Assembly: GCA_046331245.1 (NCBI GenBank)
Contig: JAXLRH010000011.1
Span: 1-64,000 of the forward strand
Source of the DNA: SSF14 sp046331245
Lineage (GTDB): Bacteria; Actinomycetota; Acidimicrobiia; Acidimicrobiales; Microtrichaceae
Direction: 5' to 3'
Length of the DNA: 64,000 nucleotides
The notes beneath the pieces were generated by a model. It searched no databases. It was given only the letters and a program-made list of their open reading frames with translations, and had not been told where the DNA came from. The stretch's first letter is position 1. The number at the start of each line of letters is the position of its first letter. This document shows positions 15,651-23,876 of the stretch, one piece after another. The position numbers and the translations under genes are program-made.

Positions 15651-16460
15651 TCAGGCGGGGGAGCCGGTCGGCACGAACGTCGACACCAACCGCCGATGCA
15701 GCGCTTCGTCGTCTCCGTCGTGGACGAACGTGGCGGCCACGAACAGCTTCCCGTCGAACACCACCACGTGAGCGCGCACGGTGCCGGAGCCGGACTCGTC
15801 GGGCCAGCCGACATAGGTCGTGACGAGGTCGAACTGCTCGCCGTAGGCGGGCTGGTCGACGGCTGTCACGCCGCCGTCGGCGAGCGCCGAGCCGGGAGCG
15901 AGGGCGCCCACGATGGCGGGGATCGACGCGGCGACGTCGGCCGGCGCCGGCCCGGCCGCCGCGGTGAGCTGGGCGTGCACGCGACGGCGGGCGACGTCGA
16001 GCGCGGCCACCGACTGCGTCTCGTCGTCACGGAGGAGGTCCCAGTTCGCGTCGACCCACACGGTCGCGGCGTTGAGCCCCGAGCCGGGGATCTTCCGCAG
16101 GGTCTCCATCGGGTGACCCGGGAGGTCGGCCTTGAAGTCGGGATTCCCCGAGAAGACCTGCCAGTCGGCGGCCTTCGGAGTGGCCTTGGGCTCGTGCAGC
16201 CACTCCGGCCCGAAGCCGAGGACGAAGTAGTTGAGCAGCACGCCGAGCACGATGATCAGCGAGAGGAACGTGGAGGGGCTGGCCTTCTTGCGGGCCTGCT
16301 TCGTGGCGATCTTCGTCGACCACAGTGCTTCCTGGTAGACGGCCTGGCTCGGCAGCGGATCGTTGGCGAGCGGGCGCGTGCAGATGCCGCAACGTGCCGC
16401 GTCGGGCGGGTTCTTCGCCCCGCACAGGGGGCATTTGGCCTTCTTCGCCAAGAGCTGCAT
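15651..16460 (-). CDS. Zinc-ribbon single-pass membrane protein
   Basis: 269 aa. Residues 1-30 carry a zinc ribbon (KCPLCGAKNPPDAARCGIC), followed by a basic linker, one membrane span (FLSLIIVLGVLLNYFVLGFG, about 67-86) and a ~180-aa outer domain with no cysteines that I do not recognise. The topology puts the zinc ribbon inside and the C-terminal domain outside. ATG 16460 has AGAGGA at a good distance; ATG 16493 is an in-frame alternative. It is convergent with prmC and divergent from the cyclic-nucleotide-binding gene. Function unknown; the outer domain looks like a lipoprotein-type or LpqN-like sensor only in general shape. Confidence 0.8.
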   Translation of the reverse strand: MQLLAKKAKCPLCGAKNPPDAARCGICTRPLANDPLPSQAVYQEALWSTKIATKQARKKASPSTFLSLIIVLGVLLNYFVLGFGPEWLHEPKATPKAADWQVFSGNPDFKADLPGHPMETLRKIPGSGLNAATVWVDANWDLLRDDETQSVAALDVARRRVHAQLTAAAGPAPADVAASIPAIVGALAPGSALADGGVTAVDQPAYGEQFDLVTTYVGWPDESGSGTVRAHVVVFDGKLFVAATFVHDGDDEALHRRLVSTFVPTGSPA

Positions 16461-16525
16461 CGTGGATCCTCTACCGGAGGGCGTCCTTCTCATATCGGCA
16501 TCGCTCCGGGAAGGTTGAGCGGGCC

Positions 16526-16531
16526 TAGGAT
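16526..16531 (+). promoter_or_regulatory. Probable -10 hexamer TAGGAT
   Basis: TAGGAT lies about 54 nt before GTG 16585; the leader ends with a strong ribosome-binding site GAGGGGGA. Confidence 0.4.
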
Positions 16532-16584
16532 CGGTGACCGGTCGGCCGAGACGGGGTCCGTCCACGTTCTGAGGGGGATGACTG

Positions 16585-17004
16585 GTGCCGTTCTGGAAAC
16601 GAGACGCAGAGAGCGCTGAGTGGTTGGCCAACGTGGACTTCTTCGAGGGGTTCGACCACGAGCACCTCAACCGCGTCGCTGCCCTGTCGTCGGAAGTCGA
16701 GTCGCCGGCCGGCACCGTGATCATCGACCAGGGAGACGCCGGCACCGAGTGCTTCGTGATCGTCGAGGGCTCGGTGTCGATCTACATGGGCGGCGCGTTC
16801 GTGACCACCGTGAACGCGGGCACGATGATCGGCGAGATGGCGCTGGTGGACCACCGGCCACGCAACGCGACGGTGATCGCCGACACGCAGACCAAGTTGC
16901 TGCGCTTCAACGCGAAGCAGTTCCGTCAGCTGCTCGACGAGATGCCGAAGGCGTCCGAGCGGGTCATGACGCTCCTCCACGACCGGATGAAGCGCGAGAC
17001 CTGA
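16585..17004 (+). CDS. Cyclic nucleotide-binding domain protein
   Basis: 139 aa consisting almost entirely of one cNMP-binding beta-roll: VESPAGTVIIDQGDAGTECF, a glycine turn, then the phosphate-binding cassette IGEMALVDHRPRNATVIA, whose E and R correspond to the ribose- and phosphate-contacting residues of the family. No output domain (helix-turn-helix, kinase) is attached, so it probably acts by protein interaction. The GTG start has GAGGGGGA 6 nt before it. It is divergent from the zinc-ribbon protein gene. Confidence 0.88.
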   Translation: MPFWKRDAESAEWLANVDFFEGFDHEHLNRVAALSSEVESPAGTVIIDQGDAGTECFVIVEGSVSIYMGGAFVTTVNAGTMIGEMALVDHRPRNATVIADTQTKLLRFNAKQFRQLLDEMPKASERVMTLLHDRMKRET

Positions 17005-17020
17005 CCCACCGGGCGCTGGT

Positions 17021-17407
17021 TCAGTGCGAGTGGGCGTCGGGCAGGCCGAGCACCGAGTTGGTGTCGCTGCCGAAGTCGACCTGGATGAGCACGGCCGGCT
17101 CGTCGCCGACGACGTACGCGTCGTGGCCCGGCTCGACCGCCACGGCGACCGGAGCGACGTAGGCCTGCACGCAGCCGTCGGGGAACTCGAACGTGAGCTC
17201 GCCGCTGGCGAGGAACCCGACGTGGTTGTGCTGGCAGAGGTCCGTGCCCACGATCGGCTTGATGGCCGTCGTCCACCGGTGGCCGACGGGGTAGATGATG
17301 CGCTTGATGTGCGCGTTGCCGGCGGGCACCACGTCGATCTGGCAACCGCCGAACATCTGGTGGTCGGAGCCGTCGATGGGATCGAGGAGCGGGTTGTGAT
17401 CGAGCAT
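17021..17407 (-). CDS. Cupin-domain protein
   Basis: 128 aa single-domain cupin. The first motif runs through KRIIYPVGHRWTT and CQHNHVGFLASGELTFEF, the second through VEPGHDAYVVGDEPAVLIQVDF. The metal-binding pattern is HxHxxx...E/H-like (HNHVG) with the second-motif His in GHDAY. Substrate unknown. It lies 9 bases after the thiolase-like gene on the same strand and is likely in one transcript with it. Confidence 0.85.
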   Translation of the reverse strand: MLDHNPLLDPIDGSDHQMFGGCQIDVVPAGNAHIKRIIYPVGHRWTTAIKPIVGTDLCQHNHVGFLASGELTFEFPDGCVQAYVAPVAVAVEPGHDAYVVGDEPAVLIQVDFGSDTNSVLGLPDAHSH

Positions 17408-17416
17408 GCCCGCAAG

Positions 17417-18919
17417 CTACCCGAGGCGGAGGTCGGCGTCGGGGCCGATCGTGACCGCCCAGCCGGTGGGGTCGGCGGCCTCGAGCGCCTCGGCGACGTC
17501 GGCGTCGTTCGTGGCGGCCCAGGCGCGGGCGCCCTCGGGCGTGCGCACGGTCGCGTGGGCGCGGCCGCGTGATCCGTCGCGGTCGTGCATGACGGTCCAC
17601 GCCTCGATCGTGGCCGGGCCCTCGTAGCCCTCGGCGACGTCCACCGGCGGCACCGCGTCGATCTCGGCCTGGGGGTTGGCCGTCCGGAAGCCGGAGGCCG
17701 GCGGCTCGGTGGAGTACACGCCGAAGCTGTGCTTCTGGACGTTGCCGCCGTTGGCCGTCACGAGACCGCGGCTCCCCGGGTCGGAACGGAGCACGTCGAC
17801 CATCGCTGCGATGGCGTGGCCGACCGGGTTGTTCCAGGGGCCGCCCGCGAAGCAGAGGCCGCCGTAGACCGTCAGTTGCCGGTCGGTCGAGATGCCGAGC
17901 TCGGCGCACCCGATCTCCACGGCGGACGGGAAGCACGAGTACACGTCCAGGTGCGCGACGTCGTCGATGGCGACGCCGGCCAGGTCGAGCGCCGCGCGCC
18001 CGGCGTGGCGGATGGCGGGCGACCCGGTGAACGATGCCCGGGTGGAGAGATAGCGGTCCTTGCCGTCGGCGCCGCTGTGGGGGAACACCCACCGGTCGCG
18101 GGGTACGCCGAGCTCGGTGGCACGGGCCACCGAGCACACGATCACGGCGGACGCCATGTCGACGTCGGGGTTCGACACCATGTGCTTCGTGTACGGGAAG
18201 CCGACGATGCGGTTCGAGGCGGTGACGGTCGCGATCTCGTCGGGGGAGTAGAAGGTGCGGTCCCAGGCGTTCGGGTTGGCGGCCGCCACCTCGCTGTACC
18301 GCGACCAGATGCCGGCGATGTACGCCGAGTGCTCGTCGGCCGACCGGCCGGCCTCGTGGCGCAGCGCGTTCTCGAACATCGGATACGTCTGCGTGGGCAT
18401 CATCACGCCGAGGGCGAGCTCGGCCTGGTGCGCCATGTCGAACGCGCTGCCGTCGGTCCATCCCGGCTGGAGCTCGAGGTCCTGGCGCTCCCAGGGGAGC
18501 GGGGCGTCCGACTTCCGTGCCCGCATCCGGGTGCGGTAGGCCTCGGCGCCGCACACGAGCGCGGAGGAGAGCTGCCCGGCGGCGATGCGCTCGCACACGC
18601 GGTTCATGAGCATCTGCGGCGTGTTGCCGCCCATCGAGGGATACAGGGTGAGCGACGGGGTGGCGCCGAGCGCCGCGGCGATCTGCGGGCCGGGGTCGCC
18701 GTAGCGCCACGACACGATGGGCACGACCCCGACGGCGTCCAGCCCGGCCAGCACCGAGTCGGCGGAGGAGGAGGCGCAGTCCTCGGCGGCGGCGCGAGCC
18801 GCGATCACGGCGAGCGCGAGCGGGTCGAGCAGCGACGACTCGTCGCGGTTCAGGTGCTGGCCGACGCCGACGATGACCGGCGTGTTCGGGTCGAGGGAGG
18901 GCGGCAGCGGGGTGGACAT
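17417..18919 (-). CDS. Thiolase-like acetyl-CoA acetyltransferase family protein lacking the nucleophile Cys
   Basis: 500 aa of the thiolase superfamily, close to proteins called acetyl-CoA acetyltransferase in mycobacteria. PVIVGVGQ opens the fold. At the position of the nucleophilic Cys it reads SMGGNTPQML. The second motif is LDVYSCFPSAVEIGC and the third YGGLCFAGGPWNNPVGHAIAA, keeping the conserved His. Loss of the Cys argues against ordinary thiolysis; retro-aldol cleavage as in Ltp2-type steroid enzymes or acyl transfer by another route is possible. The C-terminal ~110 residues form an OB-like domain. ATG 18919 is fixed by a -10 hexamer 6 nt upstream. The cupin gene follows. Confidence 0.85.
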   Translation of the reverse strand: MSTPLPPSLDPNTPVIVGVGQHLNRDESSLLDPLALAVIAARAAAEDCASSSADSVLAGLDAVGVVPIVSWRYGDPGPQIAAALGATPSLTLYPSMGGNTPQMLMNRVCERIAAGQLSSALVCGAEAYRTRMRARKSDAPLPWERQDLELQPGWTDGSAFDMAHQAELALGVMMPTQTYPMFENALRHEAGRSADEHSAYIAGIWSRYSEVAAANPNAWDRTFYSPDEIATVTASNRIVGFPYTKHMVSNPDVDMASAVIVCSVARATELGVPRDRWVFPHSGADGKDRYLSTRASFTGSPAIRHAGRAALDLAGVAIDDVAHLDVYSCFPSAVEIGCAELGISTDRQLTVYGGLCFAGGPWNNPVGHAIAAMVDVLRSDPGSRGLVTANGGNVQKHSFGVYSTEPPASGFRTANPQAEIDAVPPVDVAEGYEGPATIEAWTVMHDRDGSRGRAHATVRTPEGARAWAATNDADVAEALEAADPTGWAVTIGPDADLRLG

Positions 18920-18925
18920 GCGGCG

Positions 18926-18931
18926 AGATTA
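18926..18931 (-). promoter_or_regulatory. -10 hexamer TAATCT of thiolase-like gene
   Basis: On the minus strand TAATCT ends 6 nt before ATG 18919. It is back to back with the rpiB promoter 20 bp away. Confidence 0.6.
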
Positions 18932-18951
18932 GGGACCGGCCCGGACGCAAC

Positions 18952-18957
18952 TACAAT
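18952..18957 (+). promoter_or_regulatory. -10 hexamer TACAAT of rpiB
   Basis: TACAAT ends 7 nt before ATG 18965. Confidence 0.6.
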
Positions 18958-18964
18958 CCGCCGC

Positions 18965-19411
18965 ATGACCCGCTTCGCCGTCGGCTCCGATCACGCCGGA
19001 TTCGAGCTCAAGAACTCGCTCGCCGACCATCTCCGCTCCCAGGGTCACGACGTCGACGACCTCGGCACCCACAGCGCCGACCGTGTCGACTACCCCGACT
19101 ACGGCGCGGCCGTGGGTCGCGCCGTCGCCGAGGGCACCGCCGACCTCGGCGTGTGCGTGTGCGGCAGCGGCATCGGCATCGCGATCGCCGCCAACAAGAT
19201 CCCGGGCGTCCGCGCCGCGACCGTGCACGACGCCACGTCGGGCCGCCTGGCCCGCGAGCACAACGACGCCAACGTCGTGTGCATCGGCGAACGCCTCACC
19301 GGCCCGCAGGTCGCGCTCGACGCGCTCGACGCCTTCATCTCCGCCTCCTTCGAGGGCGGACGCCACACGGCCAGGGTCGCCAAGATCGACGCCCTGTTGC
19401 CGCCGTCCTGA
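18965..19411 (+). CDS. rpiB: Ribose-5-phosphate isomerase B
   Basis: 148 aa. Interconverts ribose 5-phosphate and ribulose 5-phosphate in the pentose phosphate pathway. GSDHAGFELK, the catalytic-Cys motif CVCGSGIGIAIAANK, RAATVHD and HNDANVVCIGER are typical of the RpiB/LacAB family. ATG 18965 is supported by a -10 hexamer 7 nt upstream. glyA follows 51 bases later and has its own ribosome-binding site, so they may be one transcript. Confidence 0.95.
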   Translation: MTRFAVGSDHAGFELKNSLADHLRSQGHDVDDLGTHSADRVDYPDYGAAVGRAVAEGTADLGVCVCGSGIGIAIAANKIPGVRAATVHDATSGRLAREHNDANVVCIGERLTGPQVALDALDAFISASFEGGRHTARVAKIDALLPPS

Positions 19412-19462
19412 CCGTCCGACGACACCGACCACTTCCGCACCGACCTACCGAGAGGCTCCACC

Positions 19463-20707
19463 ATGGGCTGGCCCACCGAACGCGACTCCGAACTCTTCGA
19501 CCTGATCGACCGTGAGGTCGAACGCCAGAACACCGGGCTCCAGCTCATCGCGTCGGAGAACTTCACCTCGCCGGCGGTGATGGAGGCCACCGGCTCCGTC
19601 CTCACCAACAAGTACTCCGAGGGCTATCCCGCCAAGCGGTACTACGGCGGCAACCAGGTGGTGGACGACATCGAGACGTTGGCCATCGACCGGGTGAAGG
19701 CCCTGTTCGGCGCGGAGTTCGCGAACGTGCAGCCGCACTCGGGCGCCAACGCGAACCTCGGCGTGTACCTCGCGCTGCTGGAGGCGGGCGACACCGTGCT
19801 GGGCATGAGCCTCGACCACGGCGGTCACCTCACCCACGGCAGCCCGGTCAACATCTCGGGCCGCTTCTACAACTTCGTCCCATACCAGGTGACGCCGTCC
19901 GACGAGCGCATCGACTACGACCAGATCCGCGACCTCGCGCTGGAGCACCGGCCGAAGCTGATCGTGGCCGGCGCCACCGCCTACCCGCGGCAGATCGACC
20001 CGGTCGTGCTGCGCTCGATCGCCGACGAGTCCGGCGCGCTGTTCATGTTCGACGCCGCGCACATCGCCGGCCTCATCGCCGGCGGGGCGCACCCGAACCC
20101 GGTGCCGTACGCCGACATCGTCACCTTCACCACCCACAAGACGCTGCGCGGCCCGCGCGGCGGCTGCATCCTCGCCCGCGAGGAGTACGGCGCGGCCATC
20201 AACAAGGCCATCTTCCCCGGCCTGCAGGGTGGGCCCCTCGAGCACGTCATCGCCGGCAAGGCCGTCGCCTTCAAGGAGGCAGCGCACCCGTCGTTCATCG
20301 AGTACGCGCACCAGATCGTCGCCAACGCCCAGGCGCTCGCCGCGGCGCTGGGCGCCGAGGGCTTCCGCCTGGTGTCGGGCGGCACCGACAACCACCTCAT
20401 GCTCGTCGACCTCCGCCCGTTCGACGAGGAGCTCACCGGCAAGGACGCGCAGATCGTGCTCGACGAGGCCGGCATCACGCTCAACAAGAACACGGTGCCC
20501 GACGACCCGCGCTCGCCGTTCGTCACGTCCGGCCTCCGCATCGGCACCCCGTCGGTCACCACGCAGGGCATGGCCGAGCCGGAGATGGCGCAGATCGGCG
20601 AGCTGATCGCCCGTGTGCTCCGTCGCCGCGACGACGCCGCCGAGGTGGCGGCGGTGCGCGACGAGGTCGCCGCCCTCTGCGCCAAGTTCACCCCGTACGG
20701 GGCCTGA
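19463..20707 (+). CDS. glyA: Serine hydroxymethyltransferase
   Basis: 414 aa PLP enzyme that converts serine and tetrahydrofolate to glycine and methylene-tetrahydrofolate. LIASENFTSPAVMEA, KYSEGYPAKRYYGG, and the PLP lysine in TFTTHKTLRGPRGG are all present at normal spacing, and length is normal. A ribosome-binding site CGAGAGG lies shortly before ATG 19463. It provides one-carbon units; the gene downstream is wecA with its own promoter. Confidence 0.97.
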   Translation: MGWPTERDSELFDLIDREVERQNTGLQLIASENFTSPAVMEATGSVLTNKYSEGYPAKRYYGGNQVVDDIETLAIDRVKALFGAEFANVQPHSGANANLGVYLALLEAGDTVLGMSLDHGGHLTHGSPVNISGRFYNFVPYQVTPSDERIDYDQIRDLALEHRPKLIVAGATAYPRQIDPVVLRSIADESGALFMFDAAHIAGLIAGGAHPNPVPYADIVTFTTHKTLRGPRGGCILAREEYGAAINKAIFPGLQGGPLEHVIAGKAVAFKEAAHPSFIEYAHQIVANAQALAAALGAEGFRLVSGGTDNHLMLVDLRPFDEELTGKDAQIVLDEAGITLNKNTVPDDPRSPFVTSGLRIGTPSVTTQGMAEPEMAQIGELIARVLRRRDDAAEVAAVRDEVAALCAKFTPYGA

Positions 20708-20754
20708 CTCTTGCCCTCCCACCCGGGGGCCATGGCCGCCGGAGCGTCCCCCGG

Positions 20755-20760
20755 TAGGGT
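20755..20760 (+). promoter_or_regulatory. -10 hexamer TAGGGT of wecA
   Basis: TAGGGT ends 6 nt before GTG 20767. Confidence 0.6.
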
Positions 20761-20766
20761 GGCCGC

Positions 20767-22041
20767 GTGATCGGTTCCTACGCGATCGTCCTCGCCGTCA
20801 CGGCCGGGGTGACGGCGGGCCTCGTCCCGCTGATGGTGCGGCTGGCCGGCCGGCTGGGCGCCATCGCGATCCCGAGCGACCGCAAGGTGCACGCGCAGCC
20901 GACGCCCACGCTGGGCGGCGGCGCCATGTTCATCGGGATGATCGCCGGCGTGATCACGGCGTCGTTCCTCGGCCAGTTCGACTCGATGTTCGAGTCGCCG
21001 GCCAACGTCGCCGGCGTCGTGGGCGCAGCGTTCGTCATCTTCATGACCGGCGTGATCGACGACATCCGCGAGGTGTCGGCCCCGGCGAAGGTGGCGGGCA
21101 TCGTCCTGGCGGGCTCGATCCTCGCGTTGGCGGGCATCTCCATCATCAACGTGCCGCTGCCGGTGGTTGGGTTCACGGTGTTGTCGCCCGACCTCGCCGC
21201 GTTCGTCTCGGTGATCTGGGTGCTGGTGATGGCCAACGCGGTGAACCTCACCGACGGCCTCGACGGCCTCGCCGCGGGCGTGATGGCGATCGCCGCGGGA
21301 GCGTTCCTCCTCTACGGCATCAAGCTCGACCAGTCCGGCGCGCTGTTCCGCGGCAACGTCGGTCCGCTCATCGCCGTCGTGACCCTCGGGGTGTGCCTGG
21401 GGTTCCTCCCGTGGAACTTCCACCCGGCGAAGATCTTCATGGGCGACAGCGGTGCGCTGCTGCTCGGTCTCCTGATGGCGTCGTCCACGATCGCGGTCGG
21501 CGGCCAGAGCGATCAGTCGTTCACCGGTCAGTCGTGGTTCTTCTTCGCCCCGCTGGTCATCCCGGTGCTCATCCTGGCGGTGCCGCTCGGCGACATGATC
21601 TTCGCGATCCTGCGTCGCACGACGCGGCGGACGGGGTTCGCCACGGCCGACAAGGACCACCTCCACCACCGGCTGCTGCGCCTGGGGCACAGCCATCGCC
21701 AGACGGTCGTGGTGCTGTGGAGCTGGACGGCGCTGCTGTCGGCGTTCGCGCTCTATCCGGCCATCACCGGGCGGTCGACGCTGATGATCCCCATCGCCGT
21801 CGCGGCCGGAGCACTCGGGCTCTTCACGGTGCTCGCTCCGCTGGTGCGGCGCCGTGGCACGGAGCTGGCGGCGCAGCCGGCGAACGCGTCGGCGCCTGCC
21901 GACGCGCCGGAGGGCGCCGCTGCCGACCGCGTCGTGCTGCCCGACGACGATCGGCCCCGCTGGGCCGAGGATCGCTCGAACGAGAACGAGGGGGAGCGGT
22001 CGTACTCAGCCGAGGCTGACAGTACGGGTGTCCTGCCCTGA
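20767..22041 (+). CDS. wecA: Undecaprenyl-phosphate GlcNAc-1-phosphate transferase family
   Basis: 424 aa membrane enzyme of the WecA/TagO/MraY family with about ten spans. It transfers a sugar phosphate from a UDP-sugar to a polyprenyl phosphate, the first step of arabinogalactan or other cell-envelope glycan synthesis. Key motifs: DRKVHAQPTPTLGGGAMF, the Asp pair in NAVNLTDGLDGLAAG, FMGDSGALLLG and the HHRLLRLGHSHRQ loop. The last ~60 residues are a cytoplasmic acidic tail. In mycobacteria this gene (rfe) lies directly before the atp operon; here 7.6 kb separates them. Its 3' end overlaps the convergent amidohydrolase gene by 36 bp. Confidence 0.92.
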   Translation: MIGSYAIVLAVTAGVTAGLVPLMVRLAGRLGAIAIPSDRKVHAQPTPTLGGGAMFIGMIAGVITASFLGQFDSMFESPANVAGVVGAAFVIFMTGVIDDIREVSAPAKVAGIVLAGSILALAGISIINVPLPVVGFTVLSPDLAAFVSVIWVLVMANAVNLTDGLDGLAAGVMAIAAGAFLLYGIKLDQSGALFRGNVGPLIAVVTLGVCLGFLPWNFHPAKIFMGDSGALLLGLLMASSTIAVGGQSDQSFTGQSWFFFAPLVIPVLILAVPLGDMIFAILRRTTRRTGFATADKDHLHHRLLRLGHSHRQTVVVLWSWTALLSAFALYPAITGRSTLMIPIAVAAGALGLFTVLAPLVRRRGTELAAQPANASAPADAPEGAAADRVVLPDDDRPRWAEDRSNENEGERSYSAEADSTGVLP

Positions 22042-23739
22042 CCGGATGATCCGGCCGGGGCGTGCGTCGGTGGCGACGCCGTCGACGACGATGTCGACGC
22101 CGCCCACCATCACGCGCTTGACGCCCTTGGCGTCGGCGACGAGGCGACCGGTGCCGCCGGGCAGGTCGTTGACGAGCTGAATGGCGCCGGCGCCGATGGT
22201 CTCGGGATCGAAGAGGACGAGGTCGGCATGGAAGCCCTCCTCGATGCGGCCGCGATCGGTGAGGCCGAACAGCTGTGCCGGCGCGTCGGTGAGGTGCTGG
22301 ACGGCACGCTCGAGGGTGGCGAGCTTGCGGCCGCGGATGCAGTCGCCGAGCCACTGCGTGGTGTACGGCGCTCCCGCCATGCGGTCGAGGTGGGCGCCGG
22401 CGTCGGAGCCGCCGATCATGACGGCGGGGTGCTCCCACGCCTCGGCGCGCATGGCCCACGACTCGTCGTCGTTGTCGGTCGGGCCGGGCCACAGCACCGT
22501 GCGGAGGTCGTCCTCGAGCACGATGTCGAGCAGCGTGTCGAAGGGGCTCGTGCCGCGCTCGGCGGCGATCGACGCGACGGAGCGGCCGCGCAGGCCCTCG
22601 TTCGCCTCGGAGTAGGTCTGACCGATCACGTACAGCTCCCAGCCGGCGAGCCGTGCGAACACGCCGGCGTCGGGCGATGCGGCCCGCTGCTCCATGAACG
22701 CGCGCACCTCGGGATCGCGGAGCTTGGCCATGCGCTCCTCGAGCGGCAGGCCGAGGATCGGCCCCCAGTCGGGCATCATGTTGAGCGCGCAGTAGGTGAG
22801 GAAGCTCATGTTCATGCCGACGAGGATCGGCATGGTGAGCGCGACGACGCGGGCGCCGGCCTCGGCGCACTGCTCCATGGCCTCGAGCTGGGAGCGGGAG
22901 CGGTCGGGCTCGTGCGAGTCGATCGTGAGCACGTTCCAGTTGAGCGGGCGGTTGCCGGCGTGGCTGAAGTCGATCATGAACTGCACGTCGTCCTCGTTGA
23001 AGCCGTCGAGGCAGCCGTCGGACGCGTACTCGAGCGTCGTGCCCTCGTGCTCGCTCACGGTGCGGGCGAACGCCATGAGCTCGTCCTTCGAGGCCCAGCG
23101 CGAGGCAACCGGCTTGCCGTCGCCGTCGGAGTGGGTGCGGGCGAGGGTGGTGGAGAAGCCGAGGCCGCCGGCGCGCAGCGACTCCGACAGCAGGCCGAGC
23201 ATCTGGTCGAGCTGCTCGGGTGTCGCCTCGTTGCCGATCGCGTCGGCGCCCATCACGCGGCGGCGCAGCGCGCAGTGGCCGACGAGGAAGCCGGCGTTCA
23301 CGCCGAGCGTGCCCTCCAGGCGGTCGAGGTACTCGGCGAAGCTGTCCCACGACCAGTCGACGCCGTTCTCGAGGGCGGCGAGGGGCATGCCCTCCACCTT
23401 CGCCATCATCCGGCGCGTGTAGTCGGCGTCGCCGGGGGCGAGGGGAGCGAGGGTGAAGCCGCAGTTGCCGCCGATGATCGTGGTGACGCCGTGGAAGTTC
23501 GACGGCGTCGCGAGCGGGTCCCACATGAGCTGGGCGTCGTAGTGGGTGTGGGGGTCGATGAAGCCGGGGCAGAGCACCAGGCCCTCGGCGTCGATGACCG
23601 TCGTGGCGTCCTCGCCGGGCTCGGCGCCGTCCTCGTAGATGCCGACGATGCGACCGTCGCGCAGGCCGACCGAACCCCGGCGGGCCGGGCTGCCGGAACC
23701 GTCGACGATGGTGGCGTTGCGGATCAGATGGTCGAGCAT
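22006..23739 (-). CDS. Amidohydrolase, N-acyl-D-amino-acid deacylase family
   Basis: 577 aa metal-dependent hydrolase. The opening MLDHLIRNATIVDGSG and PGFIDPHTHYDAQLMWDP (metal-binding HxH) are typical of the D-aminoacylase group; IIGGNCGFTLAPL follows the usual distance later, and the C-terminal beta-domain (GRIEEGFHADLVLFDPE) is complete. It probably removes an acyl or amide group from a D-amino-acid-like compound in the cytoplasm. ATG 23739 is chosen because upstream codons run through the operator region; an upstream frame to 23832 is open but unlikely. It is divergent from the ABC transporter operon, which may import its substrate. Confidence 0.87.
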   Translation of the reverse strand: MLDHLIRNATIVDGSGSPARRGSVGLRDGRIVGIYEDGAEPGEDATTVIDAEGLVLCPGFIDPHTHYDAQLMWDPLATPSNFHGVTTIIGGNCGFTLAPLAPGDADYTRRMMAKVEGMPLAALENGVDWSWDSFAEYLDRLEGTLGVNAGFLVGHCALRRRVMGADAIGNEATPEQLDQMLGLLSESLRAGGLGFSTTLARTHSDGDGKPVASRWASKDELMAFARTVSEHEGTTLEYASDGCLDGFNEDDVQFMIDFSHAGNRPLNWNVLTIDSHEPDRSRSQLEAMEQCAEAGARVVALTMPILVGMNMSFLTYCALNMMPDWGPILGLPLEERMAKLRDPEVRAFMEQRAASPDAGVFARLAGWELYVIGQTYSEANEGLRGRSVASIAAERGTSPFDTLLDIVLEDDLRTVLWPGPTDNDDESWAMRAEAWEHPAVMIGGSDAGAHLDRMAGAPYTTQWLGDCIRGRKLATLERAVQHLTDAPAQLFGLTDRGRIEEGFHADLVLFDPETIGAGAIQLVNDLPGGTGRLVADAKGVKRVMVGGVDIVVDGVATDARPGRIIRSGQDTRTVSLG

Positions 23740-23776
23740 GTGGGCCTCACGGAACGGGCGGAGTGACGAACACCGC

Positions 23777-23799
23777 GTTTCTGACGGGTCGTCAGAAAC
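23777..23799. promoter_or_regulatory. Perfect inverted repeat, probable repressor operator
   Basis: GTTTCTGACG (23777-23786) and CGTCAGAAAC (23790-23799) are exact complements separated by 3 bp. Its size and symmetry fit a TetR-type dimer site. It lies between two divergent genes and at the likely transcription start of the minus-strand one. No regulator gene is next to it. Confidence 0.7.
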
Positions 23800-23803
23800 C
23801 ATA
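23798..23803 (-). promoter_or_regulatory. Possible -10 hexamer TATGGT of the amidohydrolase gene
   Basis: On the minus strand TATGGT abuts the inverted repeat, so a protein bound there would block initiation. ATG 23739 would then have a leader of about 50 nt. Confidence 0.35.
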
Positions 23804-23808
23804 CCGGA

Positions 23809-23814
23809 TACGCT
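23809..23814 (+). promoter_or_regulatory. Possible -10 hexamer TACGCT of the liv-type operon
   Basis: TACGCT lies 10 bp beyond the inverted repeat and about 60 nt before ATG 23877, which has a purine-rich AGGGGGAA ribosome-binding site. Confidence 0.35.
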
Positions 23815-23876
23815 TGCGAACTCGCGAGCCATGTGTTTGAGTGGCCGCCACTTGCTGCACCCAGGGGGAATGACGG

